A stretch of 64,000 nt of DNA from Fomitopsis serialis (GCF_022376445.1 NW_025955050.1:62001-126000); one strand, 5' to 3'; positions 35,060-46,641 are shown, counted from the stretch's first letter. Notes: generated by a model not told the origin, from the sequence alone. Made by a program: numbers and translations.

Positions 35060-35561
35060 AGACATCGTTACTACTAGCCTCTCTCCGATTCAGCCAATAA
35101 CACCCATCTCGCAGACCAGAGACCTCTCGTGTGCCGTCTGGAGCCCATCAATACACGGCGTCGACGGCGTTTCCTTGCTGGTTTCCTCTCGGGTTTGAAG
35201 GACGCAGTCGACCTCGTCGTAGGCTTGATCGCTCTTGTAGCCCTCCACTTGACGTACTTAGGTAAGTACTGGTCTACGACCGATGCAACGCGGAAATGAC
35301 GGGGAGCCCGGAGACACCTGAGACGTGCGAGACATGAATGTAATACAGGGTCTCCGTGATCTGCCTGTATGCTTTGATGCAGCTCGGCCAAGAACGTTCC
35401 ATCCACACCGGTACCAGCTCCGGAAATAGCTCTCTGAACACGAAATTTCCTGCAGAGGATATTCGTTCAAATTGCTGCCGGGTACCATCTGATATCTGTA
35501 CCTTCCGCCACGGTATTGCTGACATACTCACCGCGGACTCAGAGACTCGGCCGTATAGCAT
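35060..35561 (-). pseudogene. Unrecognised gene X fragment, convergent with copy G
   Basis: The minus strand encodes a protein-like stretch with WRKVQISDGTRQQF, FRELFPELVPVWMERSW and TETLYYIHVSHVSGVSGLP, then further exonic sequence with VEGYKSDQAYDEVDC in another frame. The same protein is recognisable at 49.13-49.56 kb (plus strand), where it reads PEQEWMERSSSWPSRVKAYS. I do not recognise the family. Each fragment sits just 3' of a secreted module gene and points towards it. Confidence 0.5.
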
Positions 35562-35892
35562 AGACTCGGCGAAGCCCTGGGACTGAAGCTGAAGTCCGAG
35601 TCAGTGACGCGCTTCGCAAGCGCGCTCTATGTACGAGGAACCGCCGTTGCTCACCACTCGTACTCAGGGACGCCGAGTAGTGAGCACAACATGGACCCAC
35701 TCTATTAAGTTCAGTATACAAATCGTCTTCAGACGATCGTTCAACTTAAAGTTATCATCGACCTTTCCGTGTCCTTGTGCCGCAACAGCAAGTGCTCCGT
35801 TGATAGCCTATACCATCGGGCAGACGGCTCGGGCATGGACCTGTGTGACGGTGAAGCGCGACGGGACGGTGAGCTCGGACGCGGACCAACCC

Positions 35893-35902
35893 ACATAAAT
35901 AC
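35893..35902 (+). promoter_or_regulatory. TATA box of thioredoxin-like gene
   Basis: ACATAAATAC lies about 135 bp before the ATG at 36034 and is followed by a pyrimidine-rich leader, matching the spacing of other TATA boxes in this window. Confidence 0.5.
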
Positions 35903-36033
35903 CGCACCTGTGCCCGCAGTCAAAGTCCCCATTCACTTCTCCCGCCCGTTTCCGTCTGCTGGACAGACACTTTCGAGTTCTCGCGTCGTTGACCGGCAGT
36001 GCCCACCTTTTATATTTCTTCTACGCCTCCGCC

Positions 36034-36737
36034 ATGCGTTTCACGTTCGTTATCGTTGCAGCAGCAGCGCTCCTTTCCGCGACCGCCAGCGCGTCGGACG
36101 TGATCAGCCTGAACTCACAGAGCTTCAACGCAGCAGCGAAGCGCGAGCCCCTCATGCTGGTCAAGTTCGTCTCCTCATGGTAAGCACGACGCAGTCCCAG
36201 ACCATCACGACCCTGACTCGACCCGCCCGCGCACGCAGGTGCGCCCACTGCATCGAGCTGGTCCCCGCCTTCGACAAGGCCGCGGCGTCGCTGAAGGGCG
36301 TCGCGCAGCTCGCCACGGTCGACTGTTCCGACCACACGCAGTTCGAGTTCTGCAGGACCATCGGCGTGATGTCGTTCCCGTGAGTACTAGCTCCAGCCCA
36401 TCGAGCGTCGTGCTCTGTGGCAGTATTGACGGCCTGGGATCGTCCGCTAGGACGCTGCGGGTGTACCGCCATGGCGCGTTCGCCGCGTACCCGGGCCCCT
36501 TGACCGCGGACGGGATCGTGTCCGCTCTGAAGGCGTCCGCGCCCAGGTATGTCTGCACCGTGTCTCAGCTTTTCCGCGCGCATTGATGTCGTCGTGTCCT
36601 CTAGGCATCGTCGTGCGCCACAGCTTCGGAGTGCGAGGTCGGACCGCCCCTCGACTGGGCGGAGGTCCTACCCGGTGCGTACCTACGGACGGGCACTGGC
36701 ATCCAGGGACCCCGACGTTTGGCCGCCTATGCGCTGA
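36034..36737 (+). CDS. Secreted thioredoxin-like / protein disulfide isomerase-related protein
   Basis: Likely a secretory-pathway thiol-disulfide protein. Exons: 36034-36179, 36239-36379, 36451-36546 and a fourth from 36605 ending at 36735-36737. It begins with a signal peptide (MRFTFVIVAAAALLSATASA), then a thioredoxin fold: LMLVKFVSSW, the active site CAHC (36240-36251), ATVDCSDH, a cis-proline-type MSFP, and LRVYRHGAF with GPLTADGIVSALKASAP. PDI family members usually have CGHC, so CAHC is a variant. There is no KDEL-like retention signal in this reading. The fourth exon is uncertain, because its product looks unstructured while another frame continues with DWAEVLPGAYLR and YYRPSYFRP, which is also seen beside the paralogue at 48.5 kb. 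Confidence 0.8.
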
Positions 36738-36739
36738 GC

Positions 36740-37740
36740 GAGCGGGACAGACATGCAGAGACCGCTCCGAGTCTGTGGTACTATCGCCCGAGCTACTTCA
36801 GACCCGGGCCGGCGAGGTGTCAGTATACGATATGGACGAATACATATGCTAGTGCCCACCTGTACATCCATGATCTGCTGGGGCCTCCGGATTCGGGCGG
36901 ATGCTTCGGTATGCGACGCAATTCGGAGCGGGTGTTTAGCGGCGTAGGCCGTGCGGGCGAGCCTACTAAGCCTCGCTGCCTCGCTGCCTCGAGGTCTTCG
37001 AGTTGGACACTAGATCATTTGTCTCAGCACGCTCTTCGATGCACTCCTGTGCTGGTGGGATGCCCGATACACAACCAGCTGATGCATGCCAGTGCACTCC
37101 CACAGATCTCAGCTCGCCCGTGTCTTGGACTGCGCAGCCGTCTCGACTCACACCCTTCGGCCAACGACGAATTCGAACGGGTCCCCTCAAGTCCTGTTCT
37201 GTCTCTGCCACGCTCCTTCGACGGCCTGGGGCTAGAGAGGGATCTGTACCCGGAAGACGGCTCTGCATCATGCGACGGGAAGACACAGCGTGACGACGGA
37301 CGAGGTGCAGCTGAAGCCTGGCGTCAGAGGTCGCCTGGACGTGCTGACTAGCAGCAGGGTGAGTGTATTGGGCGGCCGTGGCGTACGAGATAAGAAGGAC
37401 TCGAGTGGTCGAGCAGCGACACCGGAGTGAGGATGTTTTCTGGGCGACTCGGCGGGCAATCCGGTGGAAGGGAATATGGACGCCGGGTTCTGTATCGACA
37501 GCTGGGATGGTTCGCTGCCTCGACTGGACGACAGACTGTAGGCGGGAGATCGGACATGGCACGCGACCAGGATGAGGTCGTGAGCGGGGGGGCGCAGGCA
37601 GCGAGAGGCCGTGACCAGCCGTAACCCTGACTGCGTTCTTCGCAGGCGCGAACAACTTCTGCTCGATTGGACGGAGCCACCCGATGCTCGATGCTCCCAA
37701 ACACGCATCGTTCATCCAGTCGTCATCCAAACGCGTCAAG
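36740..37740. other. Spacer, partly mirrored at 48.3-48.5 kb
   Basis: 36740-36930 is matched in inverted orientation at about 48290-48510. Beyond that no gene is supported; long open frames on both strands have no recognisable content. Confidence 0.5.
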
Positions 37741-38345
37741 CTTTGGAACCGGGATCCCAACCACTCCGCGGACCGACCTCCCTTCTCCACCCACTGAAAA
37801 GGCCTCGAGATGCTACGCGCTACGAGAATCGATACGGCGCAGCGACGGGAGTTTGACACTCGTACGTGGGTACCTGGAGCTCCGACCGCTCGCCCCGCAC
37901 TTAGAAGAGAAGAGGAGATACTCACGGAGCTCTCGCACTGCAGATGGACCACCACACGCTCCCCGCCATGTCGCTTAGTCTCTCCGGGAGAATCCTCCTG
38001 TGACGGGCATGTGAGTCGCGAGGCGCACGCCCTGGGAGTTGCGTTATGGCTGCTAGTGCTGTGGCAAGAGGAGGCGAGCTCAGTGGGATCCGTGCGAGCT
38101 CAGTGGACAGATGGAGCGAGGCTGCCCGGGCCAGCAGCGACGCGTCTGTGGCTGAGAGATCGCGCCCCGATCTCCTCCTTCGGTCCTTCCCGAGTTCGGG
38201 CGCGGCCGCACTGGCCGTCGACGTCCATCTCGAGTCCAAACTGCTCTGCCATGTCTCACGAAGCCTATGCCACGATGGTACAATTTAACCCGCCCCTCGT
38301 CGACTGTATGCGCAACCACTGAGCCTGTCCGAGCGGGTGAAGATG
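37740..38345 (+). pseudogene. TATA/IPPN family remnant at 37.7-38.3 kb
   Basis: It holds the sequence CCAACCACTCCGCGGACCG (37756), shared with 26.36 kb, then 37960-38060 shared with 27.0 and 11.9 kb (SPGESSCDGHVSREA), then the dispersed repeat at 38140-38174 reading SDASVAERSRPDL and the LESKLLCHVS stretch. The leader TATA is missing. No continuous frame. Confidence 0.4.
38140..38174 (+). repeat. Dispersed GCGTCTGTGGCTGAG repeat, copy 4
   Basis: Same core as copies 2 and 3 with the GAGATCG stem; the right arm is GATCTC. Confidence 0.8.
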
Positions 38346-38548
38346 CACCCAGTCTGGGTAGCGATTTGGAGGATGTCTGGCCCCGGTGGGTCCTTGCATA
38401 GTCGATCGTGCGGCATCCACAGTAAGTTCATGCCCCGTTGACCATTCTACATGCATGACGTGTTGATACGAGGCTTGCTTTGCTGAAACGATCGCCACTC
38501 CTTTTGTCTGGCCTTTCCTGCTACCTTTGTTCCTCCAACACCCGGCTC

Positions 38549-39416
38549 GCAGTATAAATACCCCGCCTCTACTGTTCCCATCTGCAGACTTCTCAACTCT
38601 CAGACACACTCCTCATTCCGCCACCCGCTATGCTGTCCTACTCGCCAGTCCATCGCTACTCGGGCCCGCCCCCGACCTCCTCGTTACGCGTGCAGCGTTG
38701 TCCGCAAGCGTCATCATCCCTCCTAACCACCTTTGTTGGCAATTTTAGAGAGACTTCTGAAGCCACATCTGACGACGTTAGACAACTATCGAGTTTAACA
38801 AGTCGTGCATTCGCCTGCGCAGCCCTCGTCATGCCGTGCGTCCCGCTTCGCTCCTGACTCGGGCTGTGGTTGACTCACGACCGTTGTAGCCCGTATACGA
38901 TGACAGCGAAGCGAGTGAGGGGCGGCTTTGGCCATGGCGTGGATCCCGCCTATCCCGTAAGGTGCAGATCTACACACATGAGTGTGACATCAAGCTAACC
39001 TATCCCTAAGCTGGTCTGTGAGCGTAGACCCTCAAAATACGCGTCGCGCTGCCTTGAAGAACCACGGCGACAAGGCCATTCAGACATTCCCCTCCTCGTA
39101 CCACCCCGTCTTGCAGCTGCTATGCAAGCACATCACCTTCCACACGTCTTCCGCTTCCGCGATCAAGACCTTCCTCGGAAAGTGGAAGTTCCCTATTCTG
39201 CTAAAGGGAACGGAACACAACGATCTAGAAGACCCCTCAGTGTACTTCGGCGGCGCGGTCAACCTCACGACCTTTCTCATCAACGTCCGACATGCAGCGA
39301 TGCGGTGGCAGGCGCAGTACGACAAGGACCCTGACGCAGATGACGACCTCAGGAACTTTAATCCATACCTCCATGCGTGGGTGTCGCGCTGTACCGATGG
39401 ATTCCGATTCCGAATG
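38549..39416 (+). CDS. Hypothetical protein, unrecognised, two or more exons
   Basis: A TATA box (CAGTATAAATACC, 38549-38561) and leader of the TATA/IPPN type precede this region. The best-supported coding part is an exon 38900-38961 (MTAKRVRGGFGHGVDPAYPV) joined in phase 2 to an exon from 39011 (SVSVDPQNTRRAAL, FPSSYHPVLQLLCKHITFHT, SVYFGGAVNLTTFLINVRHA, DDLRNFNPYLHAWV), ending near 39416 where a sequence repeated at 13.7 kb begins. Codon use and absence of stops suggest a real protein, about 155 residues in this part. No domain recognised; whether the upstream ATG at 38629 belongs to the same gene is unclear. Confidence 0.45.
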
Positions 39417-39960
39417 GGTGCGACGTACCGACGGATAGGGCACTCACTCGACTGGTGCGTCTTGCGCGGGAGAGTCCTCTGGCGCGGAGCGCAGTGGTCG
39501 TGCGGCTGTCCCTGTCCTTCGTTTCAGGCCGGCATACCATCGCGTCGCTCGACCGCTGTCGACCTTCCGTTCCACGGCATAGCTCGCAATCCCTCGGGAG
39601 CGCCTTATCCACGTTGCTCTCTATTCCTGCGTCAGGTAAGCTGCATGTATTCGAGGTTCTCGCCAAGGGCCGTGGCAGCCAATTCACTGACGGTGTTCGA
39701 TATAGGTGCGATCATCATCTCGCATGGGCGCACTAGGTGCATCTTCACCCGCTCGGACAGGCTCTGTGAGTGCGTATACAGTCGGCGAGGGGCGGATTGT
39801 GTTGTGCCATCGTCACGGTGGCACAGACTGGCTGATGATTTGATTCAACTTGGGTTATCCACAAATGTGATTCACGAGACGTGTTGCGTTTCTACTCCCC
39901 GTAACTACAGCGGGTAATCTGGCGCGACTTGTCGATTGCCAGACCCAGCGCCCACGCGCA
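39417..39960. repeat. Composite of spacer repeats
   Basis: Segments resemble other places in the window: 39420-39510 matches 13725-13825, 39530-39580 matches 55545-55595 (both with CCGGCATACCATCG), and 39690-39712 matches 48215-48240 (CACTGACGGTGTTCGATATA). They look like pieces of an older repeat rather than a gene. Confidence 0.5.
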
Positions 39961-40127
39961 ACGCTCCACCAAAAGAAAACCATGAAAAAATGATCCCCAA
40001 AGTCCCGAGCACGCCTGAGTGAGTCTTCACGTTACGATTCACATCATAAGTGGTACGCAAGAACGTACACGATGCGTACAACAGGTGATAATACATCGTA
40101 ATAGCCCCACGCTCATGCTACGCCCGC

Positions 40128-40628
40128 TCAGTCAAGCTCGTCTACCTCGAAGCCGCGCTCGAACAGCTCGCCGTCGAAGTCGTACTCCCGGGGTTTCTTG
40201 GGAAGGAATTCGGCTTTCTGCGCCGGGCGGTACGGCCGCGGATGTTGCAGAGGCGTACCCTCCCTAGACGCGGTCCAAATTGCGCTCGGCGGATCCCGAA
40301 TGAAGCCGGGATTCTGACGCATCCGGTCCTGATGCTCCTGCCTCAACCGAGCTATCGACGCGACGCGCGCCTTATCAGTCTTTGAAGGGCCACCACCACG
40401 CGCCTCGAGGTCTCGAGAGACGAGGTCGTCGTAGCAGCCGCGCTCCACCAGTGCGTCTTGGAGGTCGCGCTCAACCATGGAGGCATCCTCGGTCGCGCGA
40501 CTGTTGTTGTATGCTCAGTCATGACATAAGAATGAATAGCGACGAGCTCACACGGTGACCGGGCGAGCGAGCGCGGGAGCTGTCGCCGCCGCCAAAAGGA
40601 CAGTAGAGACGAGCGTAGAGTAACGCAT
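40128..40628 (-). CDS. Secreted module-repeat protein, copy H (intact)
   Basis: Function unknown; 149 residues, the first of the reverse-strand copies. Exon 1 40628-40552 (MRYSTLVSTVLLAAATAPAL), intron 40551-40501, exon 2 40500-40128. The module reads RATEDASMVERDLQDALVER then GCYDDLVSRDLEAR. The variable segment is rich in Arg, Gln and Pro, and the tail is PREYDFDGELFERGFEVDEL with a final D. The tribasic site is lost (KKPREYD). All splice sites are canonical. Confidence 0.87.
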
Positions 40629-40870
40629 GATGTTTTGTATGCACTGGGGTCGTTGCGAAGGATTTCGGTGGAATAAACGTGAGTCGTCAAAAAAGAGCGA
40701 GGCTGGAAGGGTGCAAGGGGTAAGTGCAACATCCAGACTACCACCGTCGCTGAGCACGCACTTGCCGGCAACCTACTCGGTGGGCTCGAAAGAAGAGGAG
40801 CTGAGGGATGTGGCGGGCATACCCCCTCCTTTATACGCTGGCATGCACGGACGGGATTTCAGAAGATCGC
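40629..40870 (-). promoter_or_regulatory. Promoter of copy H
   Basis: On the minus strand a TATA box (TATAAAGG, 40835-40828) is followed by the family leader and a 5'-UTR intron. The shared upstream kilobase of other copies stops shortly beyond the TATA box here, where another coding region begins. Confidence 0.6.
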
Positions 40871-40881
40871 CGTTTATCGCA

Positions 40882-41238
40882 TCACTGCGTTAACAGCTTT
40901 TTGACATGCTTGACAGATGGTCGCAGCTTGCTCAGATGCAGATTGATTGGATAGTCGATCGTCATCTTCACGTCCTTCAGCGAGCCGAAGCACGGCTGGC
41001 TCATGACCTCGTGTAGGCGGCGCACATCGACGCTGATGAGCTCCTCGTACGTGCTGTTTCCGAATAACTGGTTGGCGCACATCTTCATCCTTTGGAGACG
41101 GGTACCGTATTTTGCTTCATCATCTGTAGGTCACCATCGACGATTAACGACACTACGGATGGGTACTCACCACTCACAAGAGCGCGAAACCTGAGGGTGC
41201 TTGAAGTAGGATTCGTCGAGCATCTGGCTTCGAGAAGT
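40882..41238 (-). CDS. Hypothetical protein, C-terminal exons
   Basis: The minus strand encodes LQRMKMCANQLFGNSTYEEL, then ISVDVRRLHEVMSQPCFGSL and a C-terminus SVKHVKKLLTQ with a stop at 40882-40884. An upstream exon near 41238-41190 reads MLDESYFKHPQVSRS and joins across an intron whose acceptor lies near 41130. This looks like a genuine short gene or the truncated 3' part of one. Family unknown. It occupies the place where other reverse copies carry DUF6535 remnants. Confidence 0.45.
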
Positions 41239-41449
41239 CAACTCACACGATAGAGATATCAAACCATACCCACTTACAAATCAGTAGCATTTACTATGAA
41301 GCCTCGCCACCTGACAGACCATGACCCCGCGGACCAGAATGCGCCCAGGCAGACTGCACGAGCAAAGGACTAGTTCATAGGGACATACAAAGACCTACAT
41401 AACCCAAAGTCAGCACCACGCAACTCAGAGACAGTGTGATTGACCCACT

Positions 41450-42967
41450 CTAAAGCTGCAAAGTGTTCGCGAAAGCCTCGCCACGCATATACTCGTCCAG
41501 CCTCTGCCCTTCTTCCGCACTGATCTCAATTAGCTCTACTGCGCGCTTCTCGGCCACCACACCCGACACAACTCGCCACCACCGCACCGATTCGCGGAAA
41601 CTCGAGCCTCCAGGATCATCGGTGTCCCTGGCCATGTGCCCACTGGACGACACGGCGACGTAGCGGAGAGTCGGGATCCCCTCCGCAAGCAGCCTAGGAG
41701 CTGCATCGCGCAGCGGCTCCCACTTTCTGCTGTTGGACGCCGGCCTCGGGCTGGATTCGGGCGAAAGGCGGGGAGCGGGGCACCCGACTCGGATGCGCTC
41801 GACTCTATCCCTATCCAAAAGCCTGAGCCGGACGCAGAGGGTGCTGCTAGCGGAGAGAAGCAGGAGGCATCCGTCCTGCGGGGGAACACGTGCGATTGAC
41901 GGTGAACCGGCACAGAGAGCAACAACGGGACTCACCAGCCATCCATGCGCGAGTGCGACCGTGTTATGCATTAGCAGATCGAGGTAGCGCAGCCGCGCGT
42001 CAGAGAGCGCGAACAACTCCGCAAGCCGCCCCCAAAACTCCCTGTCGCCCTCGTAGTACTGCGTCGAGAAGACCACGGGATGTGTCGCGCGCACCGTGGC
42101 GACGACGATCTCCTTGAGCGTGGACCATTGTTGGTTGACGAAGACCTCCAGGACACGTAGGCGTGCGGCGACGTCGTGCACGAAGGTGGTATAGCGGAAA
42201 AGTCGGTCATCCGGAATGAATCCCGAAAGCGACGTGAAGGCTATGTGGAATTCGGGCACAACCGCACGAGCGCCAACGGATCCATGTTTCTGAGCCGCAA
42301 GGCGCGTGTGCTAGGCCACAGATCAGCCGAGACTGGTGAAGGCAGCCCTGACCAGTCTGGGGCAGGTTTGAGAAGAAGCGCGAGGTCGGCCACGAACACC
42401 TCCACCGCGTGCTGTAGGAAGGGTATGTGGATGAGCGTAGCATACTCCACGTTCTGCAGCGGCTCGGCAGTCCACTCCTGAGCCTGCAAACGGACGACCT
42501 TCGGCCTGCAGGTCAGCCTCTTGCAGAGCGCCATGCTGTCCTCGGTAACACCGCACAGCGCGAACTCGCGCAGATCACGGAGTGCGACGATGGCATCGCA
42601 GAGTGCACGCCCACTCTCAGTCGCCAGAGCCCCGCGGCCCGAATCATATATCACGTCAAGCGAACCGCGCTCGCACGAGGACGGCAGCAAGCGAGGAGTA
42701 TCCGTCAGCTGAGTTGTGGGTGTGCCAGAGGGGGATCGCGAGTTTACGCATGTACTGAAGGCGGTATCCATCTTCCTCGAGTATGAAGTCGAGGAAACTG
42801 GGGCTCCGGTATGGCGTTACGACTCGTAGGGAAGAGAGGACGCGCGGCCGGGCGACGGCGCTCATCGTGCGCGATGTCAAGGCGAGCCGACCAGCGTCGC
42901 GTTGCGAGATGAACGCAACTATCATGGCGAGGACATCTTCGTCTAAAAGTTGAATGTTGGCGACCAT
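41450..42967 (-). CDS. F-box-like / leucine-rich protein, two frameshifts
   Basis: Probably a substrate adaptor of SCF ubiquitin ligases, of the expanded agaricomycete F-box type (inference). Start at 42967 (MVANIQLLDEDVLAMIVAFI), with an F-box-like N-terminus (DVLAMIVAFISQRDAGRLAL, TSRTMSAVARPRVLSSL). The rest is an LRR-like body (LRDLREFALCGVTEDSMALC; RLRYLDLLMHNTVALAHGW). One intron of about 70 nt lies near 41870-41938 (GTGAGT to CCGCAG). The frame slips by one missing base near 42664 and again near 42255; restoring both joins three open frames into one protein of about 480 residues. The stop is at 41450-41452. As written the gene is interrupted. Confidence 0.7.
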
Positions 42968-45171
42968 CGTTCCGAGTGCGGATCTATAGGTGTCACAAAA
43001 ATGGTCAAGTTGCGTGTGCACCTGATACCTAACGAGCACGTACGTGGGGTGCAGACGACAAGTCGGGCAACCCAGTGTTGGGAAGAGTCAAGCCTGCGAG
43101 AATGGAAGTATCGTCAGTTCACCGCGCTCGTTCAGATCACTGGCCATGATAGGCCACAGAGCATATGATGGAACACTGTGAGAGTTGTACGCTAGGAATG
43201 ACTTACCGATCGTCACTGACCCAGTACTAGTAGAACGCTACGGTGAGTATATCGTGGCGGAAAGAAGGTCGGAATGATCGGGGCTGCCGGGTGAGATACG
43301 ATTACGTGATAGTAATGGGCGTGGCGGGGCGTGTACATCGACTTCGACCGATCGCCCATGCCCTAGAGTCTCGAACCGCTGCAAGCGAAGGCAGAGAACC
43401 CCGCAATTGGTGAGCAGCGAGAGACACGCTACCTGCGGAATGAAACGTGTGAGAGATCATGGCAGGAGACTCAGAGTAGAGGACATCCCAACCATGCCGA
43501 CGACGACCATGCAGATCTTGGAGTGCAAGGTATGTACCACAACCTCGGGTACGTGCAGTGCGCTGTCCACGGCGAGTGACAAAGCAAATTTGGGAGGAAA
43601 AACAGTATACAGCGTCACGCTCGGGTGGAACACCGCTTCTGTGCCATCCGAGTCGGATGGTGCGGCGGTGTAGTACGTACGGTCGCTGCCAATACTATTG
43701 TAATACGCAGTGAGATACCTCGTGAGTATAGTGGATAGAGCGATCGGATGTGAAACTCGCACCTGGCAGTGGACATTCTGTGAGTAAAAGTCAAGTAAAG
43801 GTTCCAGGCAGCGCGGACCCGGATGAGTCGGACAGGGAGGTGTTGCGACCGCGGCGCTGATGGGCCTGTCAGACATCCAACGTGCGCCGTAGTAAGTATG
43901 CGTCGTCGAGACACGTCAGTGACAAGCTACGTTAGTGCGTCAAGAAGTAAGGCTTGAAGCCATCGTGCGCTTGTCGGAATGTAGAGTTTACGGGCCCTCG
44001 GTGATCCTGCCTGAGGTTGCCAGCGATACGAAACCGAGGCTGAAAAGACAACAGTACCAGTTGTATGGTTGGTACGTACACGGTACGTACGGTGATGGCC
44101 AGTGACAGGCCGATGGGACTCGAAGCCTATCCAAAAGCGGAGTGATGGTTGATTCATATAACTTGCGGACATTAGAACGGAGATAAACGCATTGATTGAT
44201 CCGAGCTTTCAGCGAAGGCAGTCGACGTGGATTGTGCATGTGAGGGGTCCCGCAACTGGTGAGTTGGCTTTCTTCGAAGCACCGACCACGACACGCAGGG
44301 AAGTTCGCGCCCATGCTAGCGACCGAGGGAAGCTTAAGGCGGACATTTCCAAATGACTGTAGTAGGTGAGATTTCCATCTGCGAAATGCCGCGAACGTCA
44401 GGCTGATGTGCCCAATGTGTGCCGTATGCAGTGGGTATTGTCATCGGTGACATTGCCCCGTTAGCGGCAATCTCTGCGGCCAGGGGTTGACATTGAAGCG
44501 TCAAAATCCTAAAGCCTCGACGCCTCGACGCCGGCCCACCGCAGACAAGTGGACCGCGCGGTCCTCAATCTGAGTCATTCCAGTTTCCCGAGAGCCCTAT
44601 CCGAACTGTGTACGTGCGGGGTACGTTGGCCTTGGTACTCCTTCTGCGCTTCCGTCAACATTCTGACGCAACGAGCAGTGTCGAGGGCGAACTAGCCCGA
44701 GGATTGAAGCCGAGGTCGACCGGCAGTGCGCGCGGCTCCGGGTCGCCTGTGAAGAATGCCAAACGAGAGCGCGACACCCTTCGCCGGTGCACGCATTTGG
44801 GTCTAGTAATATGCTATTGGCTGTCACCGCCCACTGCCAGTGGGCGCGGTCGCACGGATCAACATCCTCCATCAGATCTTGCCTATGTCAAAGTCCAGTC
44901 ATTCACTTGGAACTGGCAATGCTGCGGTACGTTCTGCGTTTTGTTGTTCCCAATTTTGATCAGGTCAATGATTCGTACGTATGCGCTGGGTGATTCGTTT
45001 TTAGATGGGTCCGATCGGGTCAGGAACGTCTGGCAGTGTTATGCCATGATCCCAGTACGTACGTTCTTGTCAGTGCTCGAAGTGGTACGGAATGACTCGC
45101 GGCCATGCAGTCACATTAATCTTCTTTGGGCCGTGATGAAGTCCTATTTCGGTCGCGCACGTTCCCCGCGC
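42968..45171. other. Divergent intergenic region between F-box-like and LysM genes
   Basis: Shared 5' region of two divergently transcribed genes. Several minus-strand frames (43457-43876, 43988-44314) are open but have no recognisable content and no clear splice linkage. GTACGTAC occurs several times (about 43.67, 44.07, 44.09, 45.06 kb). Confidence 0.45.
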
Positions 45172-45181
45172 AGTATATAGG
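45172..45181 (+). promoter_or_regulatory. TATA box of LysM gene
   Basis: AGTATATAGG lies about 75 bp upstream of the ATG at 45252, followed by a pyrimidine-rich leader (CCTCTACCTCTTTACCTC). Confidence 0.6.
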
Positions 45182-45251
45182 CCAGACGTACGTCCACAGT
45201 CAGGCAGAGCTGCTGCCTGCACTCACCATACCTCTACCTCTTTACCTCAGG

Positions 45252-46641
45252 ATGGTCTTTGCTATACGCGTACAGTCTCTAGTGTTCGCCGTCGCGATCG
45301 CGTCCGGCGCCACGGCGAACTGGCTGCCCATTCGACGCACGCCGGCTCTGTCGACGCGCGACGCTCCGAATAACCTCGCACCCGGCTCGTTCTCGAATTG
45401 CACGTCGTACACGACGGCGGTGTCGGGCGACACGTGCTCGACGCTGGAGGCCGCAGCCAACATCTCCTTCAGCGACCTGCTTCGATGGAACCCGGAGGTA
45501 CGCACTCACGCATGGTTGTTCTCTACTCGCCCTCACAGATGACTCCAAGCTCAATACGGGGTGCACGAACCTTGAGGCTCAAGAGGCGTACTGCGTCGGT
45601 GGCGGAGGTACGAGTTCCCACTGTTTCCTTGTCGCATCAACCTGACATCCGACTCCCAGGCGACGCGTGCCCCAGCCTCTACACCGTCGTCTCTGGGGAC
45701 ACTTGCCCTGCCGTGGAAGCTACAGAGGGACTCACTGCGGCGCAATTGTTAGCCCTCAACCCTTGGCTGGATTCGAACTGCGATCTCGAGATCGGCGAGG
45801 TGTTGTGTGTTGGTCCAAACTCGTCGCCGACGTCGACTGTCACCACTGGCACGAGCTCGGTGACACCAACGACGACGACGACGGTGACGACCTCAACGAT
45901 AACGAGCTCGACGCTCCCGACGACGACTACAGCGACGGTGACGACGTCGACAGCGTCCCCGACGCCTACGAACATCGCGAGTGGCAGCTGGACCAAGTGA
46001 GTCGACCCGTCTCTCCGCGCAGTTCGATCACTGACTCTGCGGCTAGCTGTACTTCGTACTGTGAGTGCTCATCTCTTCTCTCAATGGATCAACCGTCTCA
46101 GAGCCTCCCAGACATGGTGCAGACCGGCGATTCGTGCACCAGCATTGATACAACGTCAGTGCCCAGCGAAACGGATGCGTGTGTTCCAGCGAGCTAACGC
46201 GTGATATAGCTACAACATCGCGTTCAGCGACTTCCTGCGCTGGAACCCTGAGATTTCGTCGACTTGCGATGGTACGTCTTTGCACCCCCTACAGTCCTTG
46301 CTCACGACTCACCTTGCGGCATGTCTCAGATCTCGAGGCGAACGTACGTAGTGAGCATTTCTTCCTCGTATTTTCACTGAACAATTCTCGTTTAGGAGGC
46401 GTACTGCGTCAAGGGCTCTCCAGCGTGCAGCGAGGTCTACACGGTTGTCAGCGGTGACTACTGTGCCGAGATTGAGTCCGACTACGGACTCACCGCTGCG
46501 CAGCTCTATGCGCTGAACCCGTGGCTCGATTCCGCCTGTGGTACGTGTCCCACACATTGAACCGCAGACCCGATGTCGCTGACAAGGTGCCCCGCAGACT
46601 TGGGCGTCAACGAGAATCTCTGCGTGGGACAGGTTGAGTAG
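45252..46641 (+). CDS. Secreted protein with four LysM domains
   Basis: LysM domains bind chitin or related N-acetylglucosamine polymers, so this is a secreted cell-wall or immunity-related lectin-like protein (family knowledge). Exons: 45252-45497, 45539-45607, 45660-45996, 46047-46060, 46112-46154, 46210-46271, 46330-46343, 46396-46540, 46598-46641. Signal peptide, then LysM1 (YTTAVSGDTCSTLEAAANIS), LysM2 (YTVVSGDTCPAVEATEGLTA), a Ser/Thr-rich linker of about 50 residues, LysM3 (MVQTGDSCTSIDTTYNIAFS) and LysM4 (YTVVSGDYCAEIESDYGLTA), ending VGQVE. LysM1 resembles 3 and LysM2 resembles 4, so a two-domain unit was duplicated. The first intron is only 41 nt and leaves the frame off by one, suggesting a missing base there. 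Confidence 0.9.

Noticed and set aside
44608..45180. 190-codon plus-strand frame upstream of the LysM gene
   Set aside because: It overlaps the TATA region of the LysM gene, lacks recognisable content and has no splice or context support.
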